Notes: generated by a model from the letters alone, not told the origin. A stretch of DNA of 21,685 bases from CAYLLD01 sp964425135 (GCA_964425135.1 CAYRKW010000055.1:1-21685), one strand, 5' to 3'; numbered from the stretch's first letter, positions 7,381 to 14,901 are shown. Translations and numbers: made by a program.

Positions 7381-7574
7381 CCATTTCGTCAGACTTTGTC
7401 AGTAAGTGTTAACGCCGTGTCGCGTGCGGAAATTTGCCCGTTTTATCAATGCGATGCGAGCGACATAGCATCCGCGGCGAATTGCTTCTATTGGTTATCG
7501 TACTTTGTGCCCCCAAAAAAATACCACCAGAGTGTTGGCGCAATATCGAGGCGGGTTGTGACCATTTGTATCCC

Positions 7575-7582
7575 AAGGAGGG
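7575..7582 (+). promoter_or_regulatory. Strong Shine-Dalgarno sequence for the 66-residue gene
   Basis: AAGGAGGG lies eight bases before the GTG at 7591. It is the best match to the anti-Shine-Dalgarno sequence that I noticed in the window, and it decides the start of the small gene. An in-frame extension back to 7396 has no such site. Confidence 0.75.
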
Positions 7583-7590
7583 TTCCCGCC

Positions 7591-7791
7591 GTGTTTCCTG
7601 TATCCAACAAAGAAAACCGCCACGCCGATATCCTTGGCAATGCCATCCGTAATGCCAAGATGCGTGAAGGCCTGCCATTGTCCGACTTTGCGCATGTCCC
7701 CAAAAAGATGCCGGGCGAGATTTCCCGCGGCTTTGGCATGTCCAAGAAATTCAAAGCCGCTAAAGCACAATCAACCCCGCGCCCTGCCTAA
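7591..7791 (+). CDS. Small basic hypothetical protein (66 aa)
   Basis: I do not recognise this protein. It starts at GTG with an excellent ribosome binding site (AAGGAGGG) and ends in TAA. It has no signal peptide or membrane segment. The middle is amphipathic (ILGNAIRNAKMREGLPLSDF), and the C-terminal half is rich in lysine (VPKKMPGEI, SKKFKAAKAQ), giving a high net positive charge. The 210 bases before it, after the FliM-like gene, are non-coding and may hold its promoter. Overlapping minus-strand frames lack a comparable ribosome binding site. Nucleic-acid or membrane-surface binding would suit the charge, but that is a guess. Confidence 0.6.
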   Translation: MFPVSNKENRHADILGNAIRNAKMREGLPLSDFAHVPKKMPGEISRGFGMSKKFKAAKAQSTPRPA

Positions 7792-7833
7792 AATCAGTTT
7801 GTGCCGCTTATAAAGTTGCGTTAGCCAGATCGC

Positions 7834-8262
7834 ATGGCGGTGACTTTTGAACAAATGCGCGACGGGTTTGCCGGTGGTTTGCCGCTCGCAAAATCCATGG
7901 GAATTACCCTTGATGAGATGGGCGAGGGCATGGTCAAAATGCACCTGCCCTATGATGAAGCGCTCATCGGTGATCCGCGCACGGGCGTCATCCATGGCGG
8001 CGCCGTGTCGGTGCTTTTGGACACAGCCTCGGGCGGTTCGGTCTTCGCCCATCCGCAAAACGCAGGGGCCACCGCGACGATAGATTTGCGCATCGACTAC
8101 ATGCGCTCGGCGGCGCCTGGCAAAACCATCCACGCCCGCGCCCGTGTCTTCCACACCGCGCGCACCGTTGCCTTCGTGCGTTGCGCCGCTTGGGTCGATG
8201 ATGAAGACACGCCCATTGCCACCGGGGCAGGGGCGTTCACCTTCATCAGAGCCAAATCCTGA
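7834..8262 (+). CDS. PaaI-type hotdog-fold thioesterase (first of a pair)
   Basis: A 142-residue cytoplasmic protein of the hotdog superfamily, most like PaaI acyl-CoA thioesterases. The HGG motif (54-56) is followed by an acidic residue D63 in VSVLLDTASGG, the usual position for the catalytic helix. TIDLRIDYMRSA (around 90) matches the central strand. The length is typical. Its stop overlaps the next start by one base (TGATG at 8260-8264), so the two are very likely co-translated. No clear ribosome binding site precedes the ATG at 7834. The acyl group is unknown; aromatic or medium-chain acyl-CoA is usual for the family. Confidence 0.9.
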   Translation: MAVTFEQMRDGFAGGLPLAKSMGITLDEMGEGMVKMHLPYDEALIGDPRTGVIHGGAVSVLLDTASGGSVFAHPQNAGATATIDLRIDYMRSAAPGKTIHARARVFHTARTVAFVRCAAWVDDEDTPIATGAGAFTFIRAKS

Positions 8263-8768
8263 TGGCCGGTGCAAACGAAAGCGTCGACCGGATCAAGCGC
8301 CGCCGCGATGGCGTGTTGAACGCGCTCGTCTCCAGTATTCCTTACGCTAAGTTTCTGGGCGTCTCATTCGACCGGCGTGGCAATGAGCTGACGTCTATTC
8401 TGACCTATGACCCCAAGCTGATCGGCAATCCAGCGCCGCCCCGTCTTCATGGAGGCGCAACGGCCGGGTTTCTTGAGGTTGCCGCCATCGTCGAGATCGC
8501 CTGGACCAGCATGTGGCAGGATATGGAAGAGGGACGGCTCTCGCTCGAAGCGCTTGAAGCCGGTGAAATCCCCAGCCTGCCGAAAACCATCGATATTACA
8601 GTGGATTACCTCAATCCAGGCCTGCCACGAGACGCCTATGCCCGCGCCCGCGTCAACCGCTTCGGCCGCCGCTATGCTTCGGTTCAGGTCGAGGCATGGC
8701 AGGACAAGAAAGAGAAGCTTTTCGCCAGCGCCTCCTGCCACTTTCTTATGCCGCAGCGCGAGGGCTAG
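8262..8768 (+). CDS. PaaI-type hotdog-fold thioesterase (second of a pair)
   Basis: A 168-residue hotdog-fold protein, clearly diverged from its neighbour. The HGG motif lies at 63-65, with an acidic E72 instead of aspartate on the following helix (GATAGFLEVAAI). The central strand reads KTIDITVDYLNPG. It has an N-terminal charged extension (about 25 residues) and an insertion around 84-105 (MWQDMEEGRL) that the first thioesterase lacks. The start overlaps the stop of the upstream gene by one base. PaaI-like proteins are often tetramers, so a mixed oligomer of the two products is possible but not shown. Confidence 0.88.
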   Translation: MAGANESVDRIKRRRDGVLNALVSSIPYAKFLGVSFDRRGNELTSILTYDPKLIGNPAPPRLHGGATAGFLEVAAIVEIAWTSMWQDMEEGRLSLEALEAGEIPSLPKTIDITVDYLNPGLPRDAYARARVNRFGRRYASVQVEAWQDKKEKLFASASCHFLMPQREG

Positions 8769-8862
8769 TGCACAACGCCGGTTGAATGCCCCAACCCCCT
8801 TGATTTCCAACCTGGATGTTTGCAACGTACCGACGACCAAACGCGCTTAGGGAGACGCGACC

Positions 8863-9795
8863 ATGCTCACCCGGTCTCAAATCAACGCCTTCAACGCCGA
8901 CGGCTTTCTGGTCGTTGAGGATGTTGTCACCGACATGCTGCCGACGCTGCGCAATGAGTACGAAACGCTCATGGATGATTTGTGGGAGGAGTGGGCGTTG
9001 GACAATCCCGCCCAGTCCTTCGAGGACCGTATCATCGCGGGTTATCGGGCCGGGTGTGAGTATTTCCAGCCAATGGATATTTCCCTGCCGCTCGACAATG
9101 TCCTGCATGACACGCCCATGCACACCGGCGCGGCTGTGTTCGGTCTCATGCGGCATCCAAAACTGCTCGATGTGGTCGAAAGCCTCATCGGTCCAGAGAT
9201 TACATCAAATCCCATCCAGCATGTGCGCATCAAACCGCCCGTTACCGACATGCGGGATGGTGAGTGCCGCGCGCATATCTCGAAGACCGACTGGCATCAG
9301 GACCGCGGCGTCACCCAAGAGGTCGCCGATCAAACGCAGATGATCACCGCTTGGGTCGCCGTCTCGGATGCGACCGTGGAAAACGGCTGCCTGCAAGCGA
9401 TCAAATGTTCGCACAAAGGCGATTTACTGCCCCATTGCCCGCTGGAACAACAGGTGGGCATTCCGATGCAGTTTATCGACGAAGGCAACGTAACGCCCTT
9501 GCCCGTTAAGGCAGGAGGCGTGATCCTCTTTCACCCTATGACCGCACATGCCTCTCTCGACAACAATACGGACGGTGTGCGCTGGTCGTTTGATCTGCGA
9601 TATAATGTTACCGGCCAAGCCACAGGGCGCGCGCAATTCCCTGAATTTGTGGCGCGTTCTGCACAAAATCCGCAGAGCGAATTGCGGTCTGCCAAAGACT
9701 GGGCGGCCTCATGGTCACGCACCCGCGACACCCTGTCGAGAACGCCGATCGGTGAGTTCTATCGCTGGGATCACAACGCACCCTATTGCGCCTGA
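8863..9795 (+). CDS. PhyH-family Fe(II)/2-oxoglutarate dioxygenase (second)
   Basis: A 310-residue phytanoyl-CoA dioxygenase family protein. The iron ligands are H145-x-D147 in TDWHQDRGV and H229 in PMTAHASLDNN, with R240 (GVRWSFDLRY) as the likely 2-oxoglutarate contact. The N terminus (LTRSQINAFNADGFLVVEDV) is the standard opening of the family. GGGAG ends about ten bases before the ATG at 8863. It lies 94 bases after the thioesterase pair on the same strand, so a joint transcript is possible. It is not a close copy of the other PhyH protein at 2937-4082; length and sequence around the motifs differ. Substrate unknown. A CoA ester would fit the neighbouring thioesterases, but this is inference. 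Confidence 0.9.
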   Translation: MLTRSQINAFNADGFLVVEDVVTDMLPTLRNEYETLMDDLWEEWALDNPAQSFEDRIIAGYRAGCEYFQPMDISLPLDNVLHDTPMHTGAAVFGLMRHPKLLDVVESLIGPEITSNPIQHVRIKPPVTDMRDGECRAHISKTDWHQDRGVTQEVADQTQMITAWVAVSDATVENGCLQAIKCSHKGDLLPHCPLEQQVGIPMQFIDEGNVTPLPVKAGGVILFHPMTAHASLDNNTDGVRWSFDLRYNVTGQATGRAQFPEFVARSAQNPQSELRSAKDWAASWSRTRDTLSRTPIGEFYRWDHNAPYCA

Positions 9796-9969
9796 TCCGC
9801 CCATCATCTTGCCGTCGTCCAATGCTATCGCACAAAATCTGGAAGCCGGGGAGTAGCGCCCGCCTGATTTTTTTGGTAAGCTCCGCCTTGGGTAAAGCGT
9901 GGGGACGCAACGACCTTGACACTAGGGGAATGCACCGTGCCCGCGACGAAAAAGAGGGATAAAAAGAGG

Positions 9970-11115
9970 ATGTCGCACACAGGCTTCTTTTGGGATGAGG
10001 CGTGCTTTTGGCATACAGGCGGGGGTTATGCGTTTACATCGCCAGTCGGCGGTTTGGTCCAGCCTTTTGCCAGTGGCGGATTGCCGGAAGATCCGGAAAC
10101 AAAACGGCGGTTCAAAAATCTGATTGACCGGACGGGGCTGGCGCGGGACTTGTCGATGAAGAGCGCCGATCCGATCTCCCGACATGCCGCAGAACGTGTG
10201 CATCCGGCCTCATACCTTGAAGCTCTGAAAAGCCTGTCTGACAGCGGTGGCGGTGAAATCGTCCCGGGGTCCCGCGCGCCGGTAGGTCCGGGAACCTACG
10301 AGATTGCCTTGCAATCGGCGGGTCTCGTCACCGAAGCTGCGCGCGCCGTAATGCGGGGGACTTTCATGAACGCCTATGCGTTGTGTCGTCCGCCCGGGCA
10401 TCATGCGCTGCCCGATCACGCGAATGGTTTTTGCTATCTCAACAACATCGCTATCGCCATCCGCGCCTTGCAGGCCGGCATAGGGCGGTCGGAAAAGCTG
10501 AAAATCGCTGTTGTTGACTGGGATGTCCACCACGGGAATGGAACAGAGGCGATTTTCTACGATGATCCAGATGTTCTGACGATCTCCATCCATCAGGAGC
10601 GTAACTATCCGTGGGATCAGGGCGAGATTGATGATCAAGGGAGCGGTGATGGGGTGGGGTTCAATATGAACATTCCTCTTCCGGCAGGCGCTGGGCATGA
10701 GTCCTATCTCGAAGCCATGGACCGGCTGATCGTGCCGAAACTCTACGCCTTCAAGCCCGATCTGATCTTTGTTGCCTGCGGATTTGATGCCTCAGGCGTG
10801 GATCCGCTCTCACGAATGTTATGCGGCTCAGAAACATTTGCCGCCATGACCCGCAAGCTGATGATGGTCGCGCAAAAGATGTGCGACGGGCGGATCGTCA
10901 TGGCGCATGAAGGCGGATATTCCGAGTTGCACGTGCCCTTCTGTGGCCATGCAGTGCTTGAGGTGATGTCGGGCTCGGAAATCCGCGCCGCCGACCCTCT
11001 TGGCCCGCGCATGGCGTCACAGCAACCGGGTGAGGAAATGGTGCAGGTGATGTCCTTCGTGATTGATCGCTATGTGAAGCATTTCGATCTGGTGGATATT
11101 TACGCCTGTCCTTAG
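9970..11115 (+). CDS. Class II histone deacetylase-like amidohydrolase
   Basis: A 381-residue zinc hydrolase of the HDAC/acetylpolyamine amidohydrolase family. All catalytic features are present: the H144-H145 pair in RPPGHHALPDH, metal ligands D185 and H187 in VVDWDVHHGNGT, D273 in ACGFDASGVDPL, and tyrosine Y317 in HEGGYSE. The N terminus (HTGFFWDEACFWHTGGGY) is the usual class II bacterial form. In bacteria these enzymes remove acetyl or other acyl groups from polyamines, other small amines or lysine residues; the substrate here is unknown. The ATG at 9970 matches the family start, but a GTG at 9937 with AGGGGAA upstream is a real alternative that adds a basic 11-residue leader. The gene ends one base from the convergent ilvE. 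Confidence 0.93.
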   Translation: MSHTGFFWDEACFWHTGGGYAFTSPVGGLVQPFASGGLPEDPETKRRFKNLIDRTGLARDLSMKSADPISRHAAERVHPASYLEALKSLSDSGGGEIVPGSRAPVGPGTYEIALQSAGLVTEAARAVMRGTFMNAYALCRPPGHHALPDHANGFCYLNNIAIAIRALQAGIGRSEKLKIAVVDWDVHHGNGTEAIFYDDPDVLTISIHQERNYPWDQGEIDDQGSGDGVGFNMNIPLPAGAGHESYLEAMDRLIVPKLYAFKPDLIFVACGFDASGVDPLSRMLCGSETFAAMTRKLMMVAQKMCDGRIVMAHEGGYSELHVPFCGHAVLEVMSGSEIRAADPLGPRMASQQPGEEMVQVMSFVIDRYVKHFDLVDIYACP

Positions 11116-11116
11116 G

Positions 11117-11986
11117 TTAGACCCGCACCAGTTTTTCGTACCCCTCAGCAATGTCGCGGGTGATTGCGCCGACTTCGAAGTTGAACTCCCCGATTTGACC
11201 CACCGGCGTCACCTCAGCTGCTGTGCCGGTTAGCCAACACTGCTCAAACCCTTCCATTTCGGAAGGTTTGATGTGGCGCTCATGCACTTTGATTTGGCGC
11301 TCCTTGAGCATACCGATCACAGTCTGGCGGGTGATGCCGTTCAAGAAGCAATCGGGTTCCGGCGTATGCACCTCGCCATCCTTTACGAAAAACACATTGG
11401 CACCCGTCGCCTCCGCAACATAACCGCGATAATCCATCATCAGCGCGTCCGAGCATCCTTTTGCTTCGGCTGCGTGTTTTGACATGGTGCAGATCATATA
11501 AAGACCGGCCGCTTTGGCGAAACAGGGGATCGTCTCCGGGCTGGGTCGCTTCCATTGGGATATATCGAGCTTGGCGCCTTTGAACTTGGCATCTCCGTAG
11601 TAATTGCCCCACTCCCAGGTCGCTACCGCCAGACGCACAGTGTTGCGCGCCGCCGCGACACCCATATCCTCACCAGCACCACGCCATGCCACCGCGCGGA
11701 CATAGGCGTTTGTCAAATTGTTTGCCTCCAGCGTCGCAACCTTCGCGGCCTCGATCTCATCAACCGTGTATGGGATCGGCATGTCGACATATTCGCCCGA
11801 TTTGAGCAAACGCTCCGAGTGCTTGCGGCTTTCAAAAATCTTTCCGTCGTAACACCGCTCACCTTCGAACACGGAGGACGCATAATGCATCGCATGGGTC
11901 AGAAGATGGACGTTTGCAGCACGCCAGTCGATCAATTTCCCGTCGAGCCAGATTTTTCCATCGCGATCATCATATCCGCCAGCCAT
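11117..11986 (-). CDS. ilvE: Branched-chain amino-acid aminotransferase
   Basis: PLP-dependent class IV aminotransferase of 289 residues that performs the last step of valine, leucine and isoleucine synthesis, or the first step of their breakdown. The N terminus (KIWLDGKLIDWRAANVHLLTHAMHY) is typical of the alphaproteobacterial enzyme. K158 in CFAKAAGLY is the predicted Schiff-base lysine. GYVAEATGANVF (about 187-198) and the LTGTAAEVTPV segment near 254-264 bind the cofactor phosphate and substrate carboxylate in the family. AAGGG upstream of the ATG at 11986 serves as ribosome binding site. It is divergent from petP and convergent with the HDAC-like gene, so it is probably monocistronic. 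Confidence 0.95.
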   Translation of the reverse strand: MAGGYDDRDGKIWLDGKLIDWRAANVHLLTHAMHYASSVFEGERCYDGKIFESRKHSERLLKSGEYVDMPIPYTVDEIEAAKVATLEANNLTNAYVRAVAWRGAGEDMGVAAARNTVRLAVATWEWGNYYGDAKFKGAKLDISQWKRPSPETIPCFAKAAGLYMICTMSKHAAEAKGCSDALMMDYRGYVAEATGANVFFVKDGEVHTPEPDCFLNGITRQTVIGMLKERQIKVHERHIKPSEMEGFEQCWLTGTAAEVTPVGQIGEFNFEVGAITRDIAEGYEKLVRV

Positions 11987-12077
11987 AGCGCACCCTTTAG
12001 CAAAATTTCAAAATAAGAAGCGCAAAAGACATATAATTACGCTATTTGTCAGATTCGCTAGCATTTAGCCCTTGGAA

Positions 12078-12112
12078 TGTCAACAATGCTGACTTAAATT
12101 GCGATCACGCAA
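12078..12112. promoter_or_regulatory. ilvE-petP divergent control region with candidate operators
   Basis: The 145-bp gap between ilvE and petP carries two small palindromes. GTCA (12079-12082) faces TGAC (12090-12093) across seven bases. TTGCG (12099-12103) faces CGCAA (12108-12112) across four bases and lies about 20 bases before the petP start. On the minus strand 12083-12078 reads TTGACA, a perfect -35 hexamer pointing to ilvE, though I cannot find a good -10. MarR proteins often bind palindromes in their own divergent promoter, so an autoregulatory site is plausible. Confidence 0.35.
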
Positions 12113-12131
12113 TGTAACAAACGGAACGCAA

Positions 12132-12635
12132 ATGGCTCTCAGTGCGCAAAACCGCTCCCAGCAGCTGCTGTACCTGACAGACGAGCAATTGCTTCAGGGC
12201 ATCGAACTGATGTTCTTTGCCTATCGCGGTTTTACGTCCGACCCGGATCGCATTCTCGCCGCTTACAACTACGGGCGCGCGCATCATCGGGCGATCCACT
12301 TCATCAACCGGCGGGAGGGTCTCACGGTCAATGATCTTATTGACCTTCTGGGCGTAACCAAACAGTCGCTCAACCGTGTGTTGCGCCAGCTTGTCGAGGA
12401 CGGCCTGGTTGAAAGCAGGGTTGGAACAACCGACAAACGCCAGCGCAATCTTTATCTCACGGCTTCTGGCAAAGCGCTCGAAGCGAAGCTGTCGGACGCG
12501 CAGCGCGCTCGGGTGCGCAAAGCGTTCCAGGCCGCAGGATCGGACGCGGTATTGGGATTTCGAAAAGTGCTGGAAAATATGCTGGATGACGCGCATGATG
12601 GGCACATACAAAAACTCAAGAACGAGCAGATGTAA
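12132..12635 (+). CDS. petP: MarR-family transcriptional regulator (PetP-like)
   Basis: A 167-residue winged-helix regulator of the MarR family. The DNA-binding core lies at about 55-115: LTVNDLIDLLGVTKQSLNRVL is the helix-turn-helix, and VESRVGTTDKRQRNLYLT is the beta wing. The first in-frame ATG with a purine-rich leader (CGGAACGCAA) is 12132; a TTG at 12099 would sit inside a palindrome and is rejected. Its TAA shares one base with the response-regulator start (TAATG). In Rhodobacter capsulatus the petP-petR pair has this order, with a MarR protein before an OmpR-type regulator. The symbol rests on that gene order and domain match, so it is probable rather than proven. Confidence 0.88.
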   Translation: MALSAQNRSQQLLYLTDEQLLQGIELMFFAYRGFTSDPDRILAAYNYGRAHHRAIHFINRREGLTVNDLIDLLGVTKQSLNRVLRQLVEDGLVESRVGTTDKRQRNLYLTASGKALEAKLSDAQRARVRKAFQAAGSDAVLGFRKVLENMLDDAHDGHIQKLKNEQM

Positions 12636-13345
12636 TGTTGGTGCCCGGTGATCCAGATGCGCATATCCTTATCGTCGATGATGATGAGCGCATTCGAACG
12701 CTTCTAAAGAAATTCCTTTCCCGTAATGGCTATTGGGTAACACCCGCTCGCGATGCAGCACATGCCCGGCGTTTGATGGAAGCGCTTGAGTTTGACCTGA
12801 TCGTGCTCGATGTGATGATGCCGGGTGAGGACGGGATCAGCCTGACCCTGCATCTGCGTGAGAATTTTGAAACGCCGGTTTTGTTGCTGACGGCAAAGAA
12901 CGATCCGAATGACCGGATTAACGGGCTTGAGGCTGGTGCAGATGATTTTCTGGCAAAGCCGTTTGAGCCGCGTGAATTGCTCCTGCGCATCAACGCAATC
13001 TTGCGCCGCACACCAAAAGAAGAAGACGTCGCACCCAAGCCAACTCAGCTTAACATGGGCAGCATCCGCTACGATATTACACGCGGCGAGATGTGGGAGG
13101 GCGAACAGCTCGTGCGTCTGACCGCCACCGAAAGCGCTCTGATGCGCATCTTTTCGGCCAAGATCAACGAGCCGATCTCACGCCGCGAACTTGTGGAAAA
13201 TCTTGGTCGTCAGGACGGCAAGGCGCAAGAACGCGCGGTCGATGTGCAAATCACCCGCCTGCGTCGGAAGATCGAGAAAGAACCCAAGCAGCCGCGCTTC
13301 CTGCAAACCGTGCGCGGCGCGGGATATATGCTCTCGCCTGATTGA
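12635..13345 (+). CDS. petR: OmpR/PhoB-family response regulator (PetR-like)
   Basis: Two-domain response regulator of 236 residues. The receiver domain (about 10-122) has the acidic pocket D15-D17, the phospho-acceptor D59 in LIVLDVMMPGEDG, T86 and K108 in LAKPF, so it should be phosphorylatable. The C-terminal winged helix (about 140-232) ends with the usual VRGAGYML. No histidine kinase gene is next to it; the kinase must be elsewhere if there is one. It overlaps petP by one base, which implies co-expression and suggests the two act together. PetR of R. capsulatus was first linked to cytochrome bc1 expression and growth. The targets cannot be read here. Confidence 0.93.
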   Translation: MLVPGDPDAHILIVDDDERIRTLLKKFLSRNGYWVTPARDAAHARRLMEALEFDLIVLDVMMPGEDGISLTLHLRENFETPVLLLTAKNDPNDRINGLEAGADDFLAKPFEPRELLLRINAILRRTPKEEDVAPKPTQLNMGSIRYDITRGEMWEGEQLVRLTATESALMRIFSAKINEPISRRELVENLGRQDGKAQERAVDVQITRLRRKIEKEPKQPRFLQTVRGAGYMLSPD

Positions 13346-13571
13346 GTATCGCAAAAAGCGCAACGAAAACTGGACGCCACACGACACTGGAGGGGCGGCG
13401 GCTGTCACGCCGGGCCAGAGGCAGGCATGGTGCGATAAGGCGCGATTTTCAAAGCGCGTGTTTGTCTTCGATATATCGTAAGTGCTGCTCACCTAAACCG
13501 CCCGGCATCGTCAGCGCGCTCTTACCTTCGTATAAGCAACACCAGCGCATCAGCGTGTAAACCCCATCACT

Positions 13572-13925
13572 ATGCACATGGGCCTCATCTCTGTACCTGA
13601 ATATTACCTCCTCGCCGCCCTGCTCGGCGTTTTAGGGCAGGCCATTCGTGGCATCTTGGGCTTGGTCAAGCGCATGCGTCTGACCGGAGAGATCAACTTC
13701 TCGTACCGGCTCTTTGTCGTCACCCTTGGCCTTGGCGCACTCGCTGGCGTGATGGGGGCACTTATTTATGATCTTGCACCGTTCTCGCCAGTGACCATCC
13801 CCATGGATGCCCTGTGGAATGATCGCAATTTCATTCTTATGGCTATATCGGCAGGCTATTTCGGTGCGGATGTTATCGAAGGGATATTGGGCCGACACGC
13901 GCCCCACAGACGCCCAAAAAGCTGA
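13572..13925 (+). CDS. Small three-helix membrane protein, unknown function
   Basis: A 117-residue protein with three likely membrane helices, at about 9-31 (YYLLAALLGVLGQAIRGILG), 46-66 (RLFVVTLGLGALAGVMGALI) and 86-106 (ILMAISAGYFGADVIEGIL), and a short basic tail (GRHAPHRRPKS). The glycine-rich helices and the AGYFGADVIEGIL ending recall small holin-like proteins of alphaproteobacteria, but I cannot confirm this. No endolysin gene lies nearby. There is no clear ribosome binding site; ATG codons at 13572 and 13578 are both possible. It is 226 bases after petR, and that gap shows no strong terminator. Confidence 0.55.
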   Translation: MHMGLISVPEYYLLAALLGVLGQAIRGILGLVKRMRLTGEINFSYRLFVVTLGLGALAGVMGALIYDLAPFSPVTIPMDALWNDRNFILMAISAGYFGADVIEGILGRHAPHRRPKS

Positions 13926-13962
13926 CTTCACCCTGCGCGCGTGATCCGCTACGGTCGCGCCC

Positions 13963-14901
13963 ATGACAACTGCATTGATCACCCACCCCGATTGCCTCAA
14001 TCACATTACCCCGCAAGGGCATCCCGAGCGTGTTGCGCGGCTTGAAGCAATTCTCCAGACGCTCGACGATCCCGCATTTGCCGATCTTCAGCGCCACCAA
14101 GCCCCTCTTGTCAGCCGCGAGGCACTCCTGCGCGCCCATCCCGCTGCCCATATCGAGGCGATTGCCGCCGCAGCGCCCGATGATGGCGGATGGCGCTCGC
14201 TGGATGCGGACACCCATATGTCGCCCGGCTCACTGGCGGCGGCGCAGCGCGGGGCAGGCGGCAATGTGGCCGCTGTCGATCTGGTGCTCAGCGGCGCAGC
14301 TGATAACGTATTTGTCGCCGTCCGCCCACCCGGTCACCATGCAGAGAAACAGACCGCCATGGGCTTTTGTCTCTTCGGTAATGTCGTTGTCGCCGCAAAA
14401 CACGCGCTTGCCCAAGACGGCATTTCCCGCGTTGCCATCATCGATTTTGACGTCCACCACGGCAATGGAACGCAGGATCTTGTGTGGGACGATCCGAATA
14501 TCCTCTTCGTCTCGACCCACCAGATGCCACTCTATCCTGGCTCGGGTGCGCGATCCGAGCGGGGGGCGCACGACAATATCGTCAATATCCCTCTCGATGC
14601 GCATACCAATGGGGCAACCTACCGGACCTTATTCGATGCGGAAGTTATCCCGGCGGTCGAGGGCTTCGCGCCGGATATGATCTTCATATCGGCAGGCTTT
14701 GACGCCCATACCGCCGATCCACTCGCCAATATCGACCTCAGCGCCGATGATTTTGCGCATGTCACAGCGCGTCTGTGTGATGTGGCTGATGAACATTGCA
14801 ACGGGCGCGTTGTTTCCACCTTGGAAGGCGGCTATGATTTGGCAGGACTTGCCGCATCAACTGCGGCACATGTTAAAGTACTGATGGAGCGCGGCGCATG
14901 A
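13963..14901 (+). CDS. Histone deacetylase family (AcuC/AphA-like) amidohydrolase
   Basis: A 312-residue single-domain zinc amidohydrolase of the HDAC superfamily. The catalytic set is complete: H125-H126 in RPPGHHAEKQ, D163 and H165 in IIDFDVHHGNGTQ, D247 in SAGFDAHTADPL, and Y291 in LEGGYDL. QGHPERVARL near residue 20 is the standard N-terminal signature. It differs from the class II enzyme at 9970-11115 in length and N terminus, so the two are old paralogues. Its TGA overlaps the xseB ATG (ATGA at 14898-14901). In Rhodobacteraceae a deacetylase is commonly found before xseB-ispA, but I know of no shared pathway. The substrate may be acetylated lysine, polyamine or another amide. Confidence 0.93.
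   Translation: MTTALITHPDCLNHITPQGHPERVARLEAILQTLDDPAFADLQRHQAPLVSREALLRAHPAAHIEAIAAAAPDDGGWRSLDADTHMSPGSLAAAQRGAGGNVAAVDLVLSGAADNVFVAVRPPGHHAEKQTAMGFCLFGNVVVAAKHALAQDGISRVAIIDFDVHHGNGTQDLVWDDPNILFVSTHQMPLYPGSGARSERGAHDNIVNIPLDAHTNGATYRTLFDAEVIPAVEGFAPDMIFISAGFDAHTADPLANIDLSADDFAHVTARLCDVADEHCNGRVVSTLEGGYDLAGLAASTAAHVKVLMERGA

Noticed and set aside
7396..7590. N-terminal extension (65 codons) of the 66-residue protein
   Set aside because: It would need a TTG start without a ribosome binding site, while a near-perfect one precedes the GTG at 7591.
7409..7770. Three overlapping minus-strand frames opposite the small gene
   Set aside because: No ribosome binding sites, atypical composition, and they compete with a better-supported plus-strand gene.
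7834..11115. Prophage or genomic island
   Set aside because: No integrase, tRNA, flanking repeats or visible change in base composition; the genes look like ordinary chromosomal metabolism.
12099..12131. TTG start that would lengthen petP by 11 residues
   Set aside because: It sits inside a palindrome that looks regulatory and has no ribosome binding site.
13346..13571. Possible histidine kinase or small gene after petR
   Set aside because: The 226-base gap has no kinase-like frame; the frames present are short shadows without ribosome binding sites.
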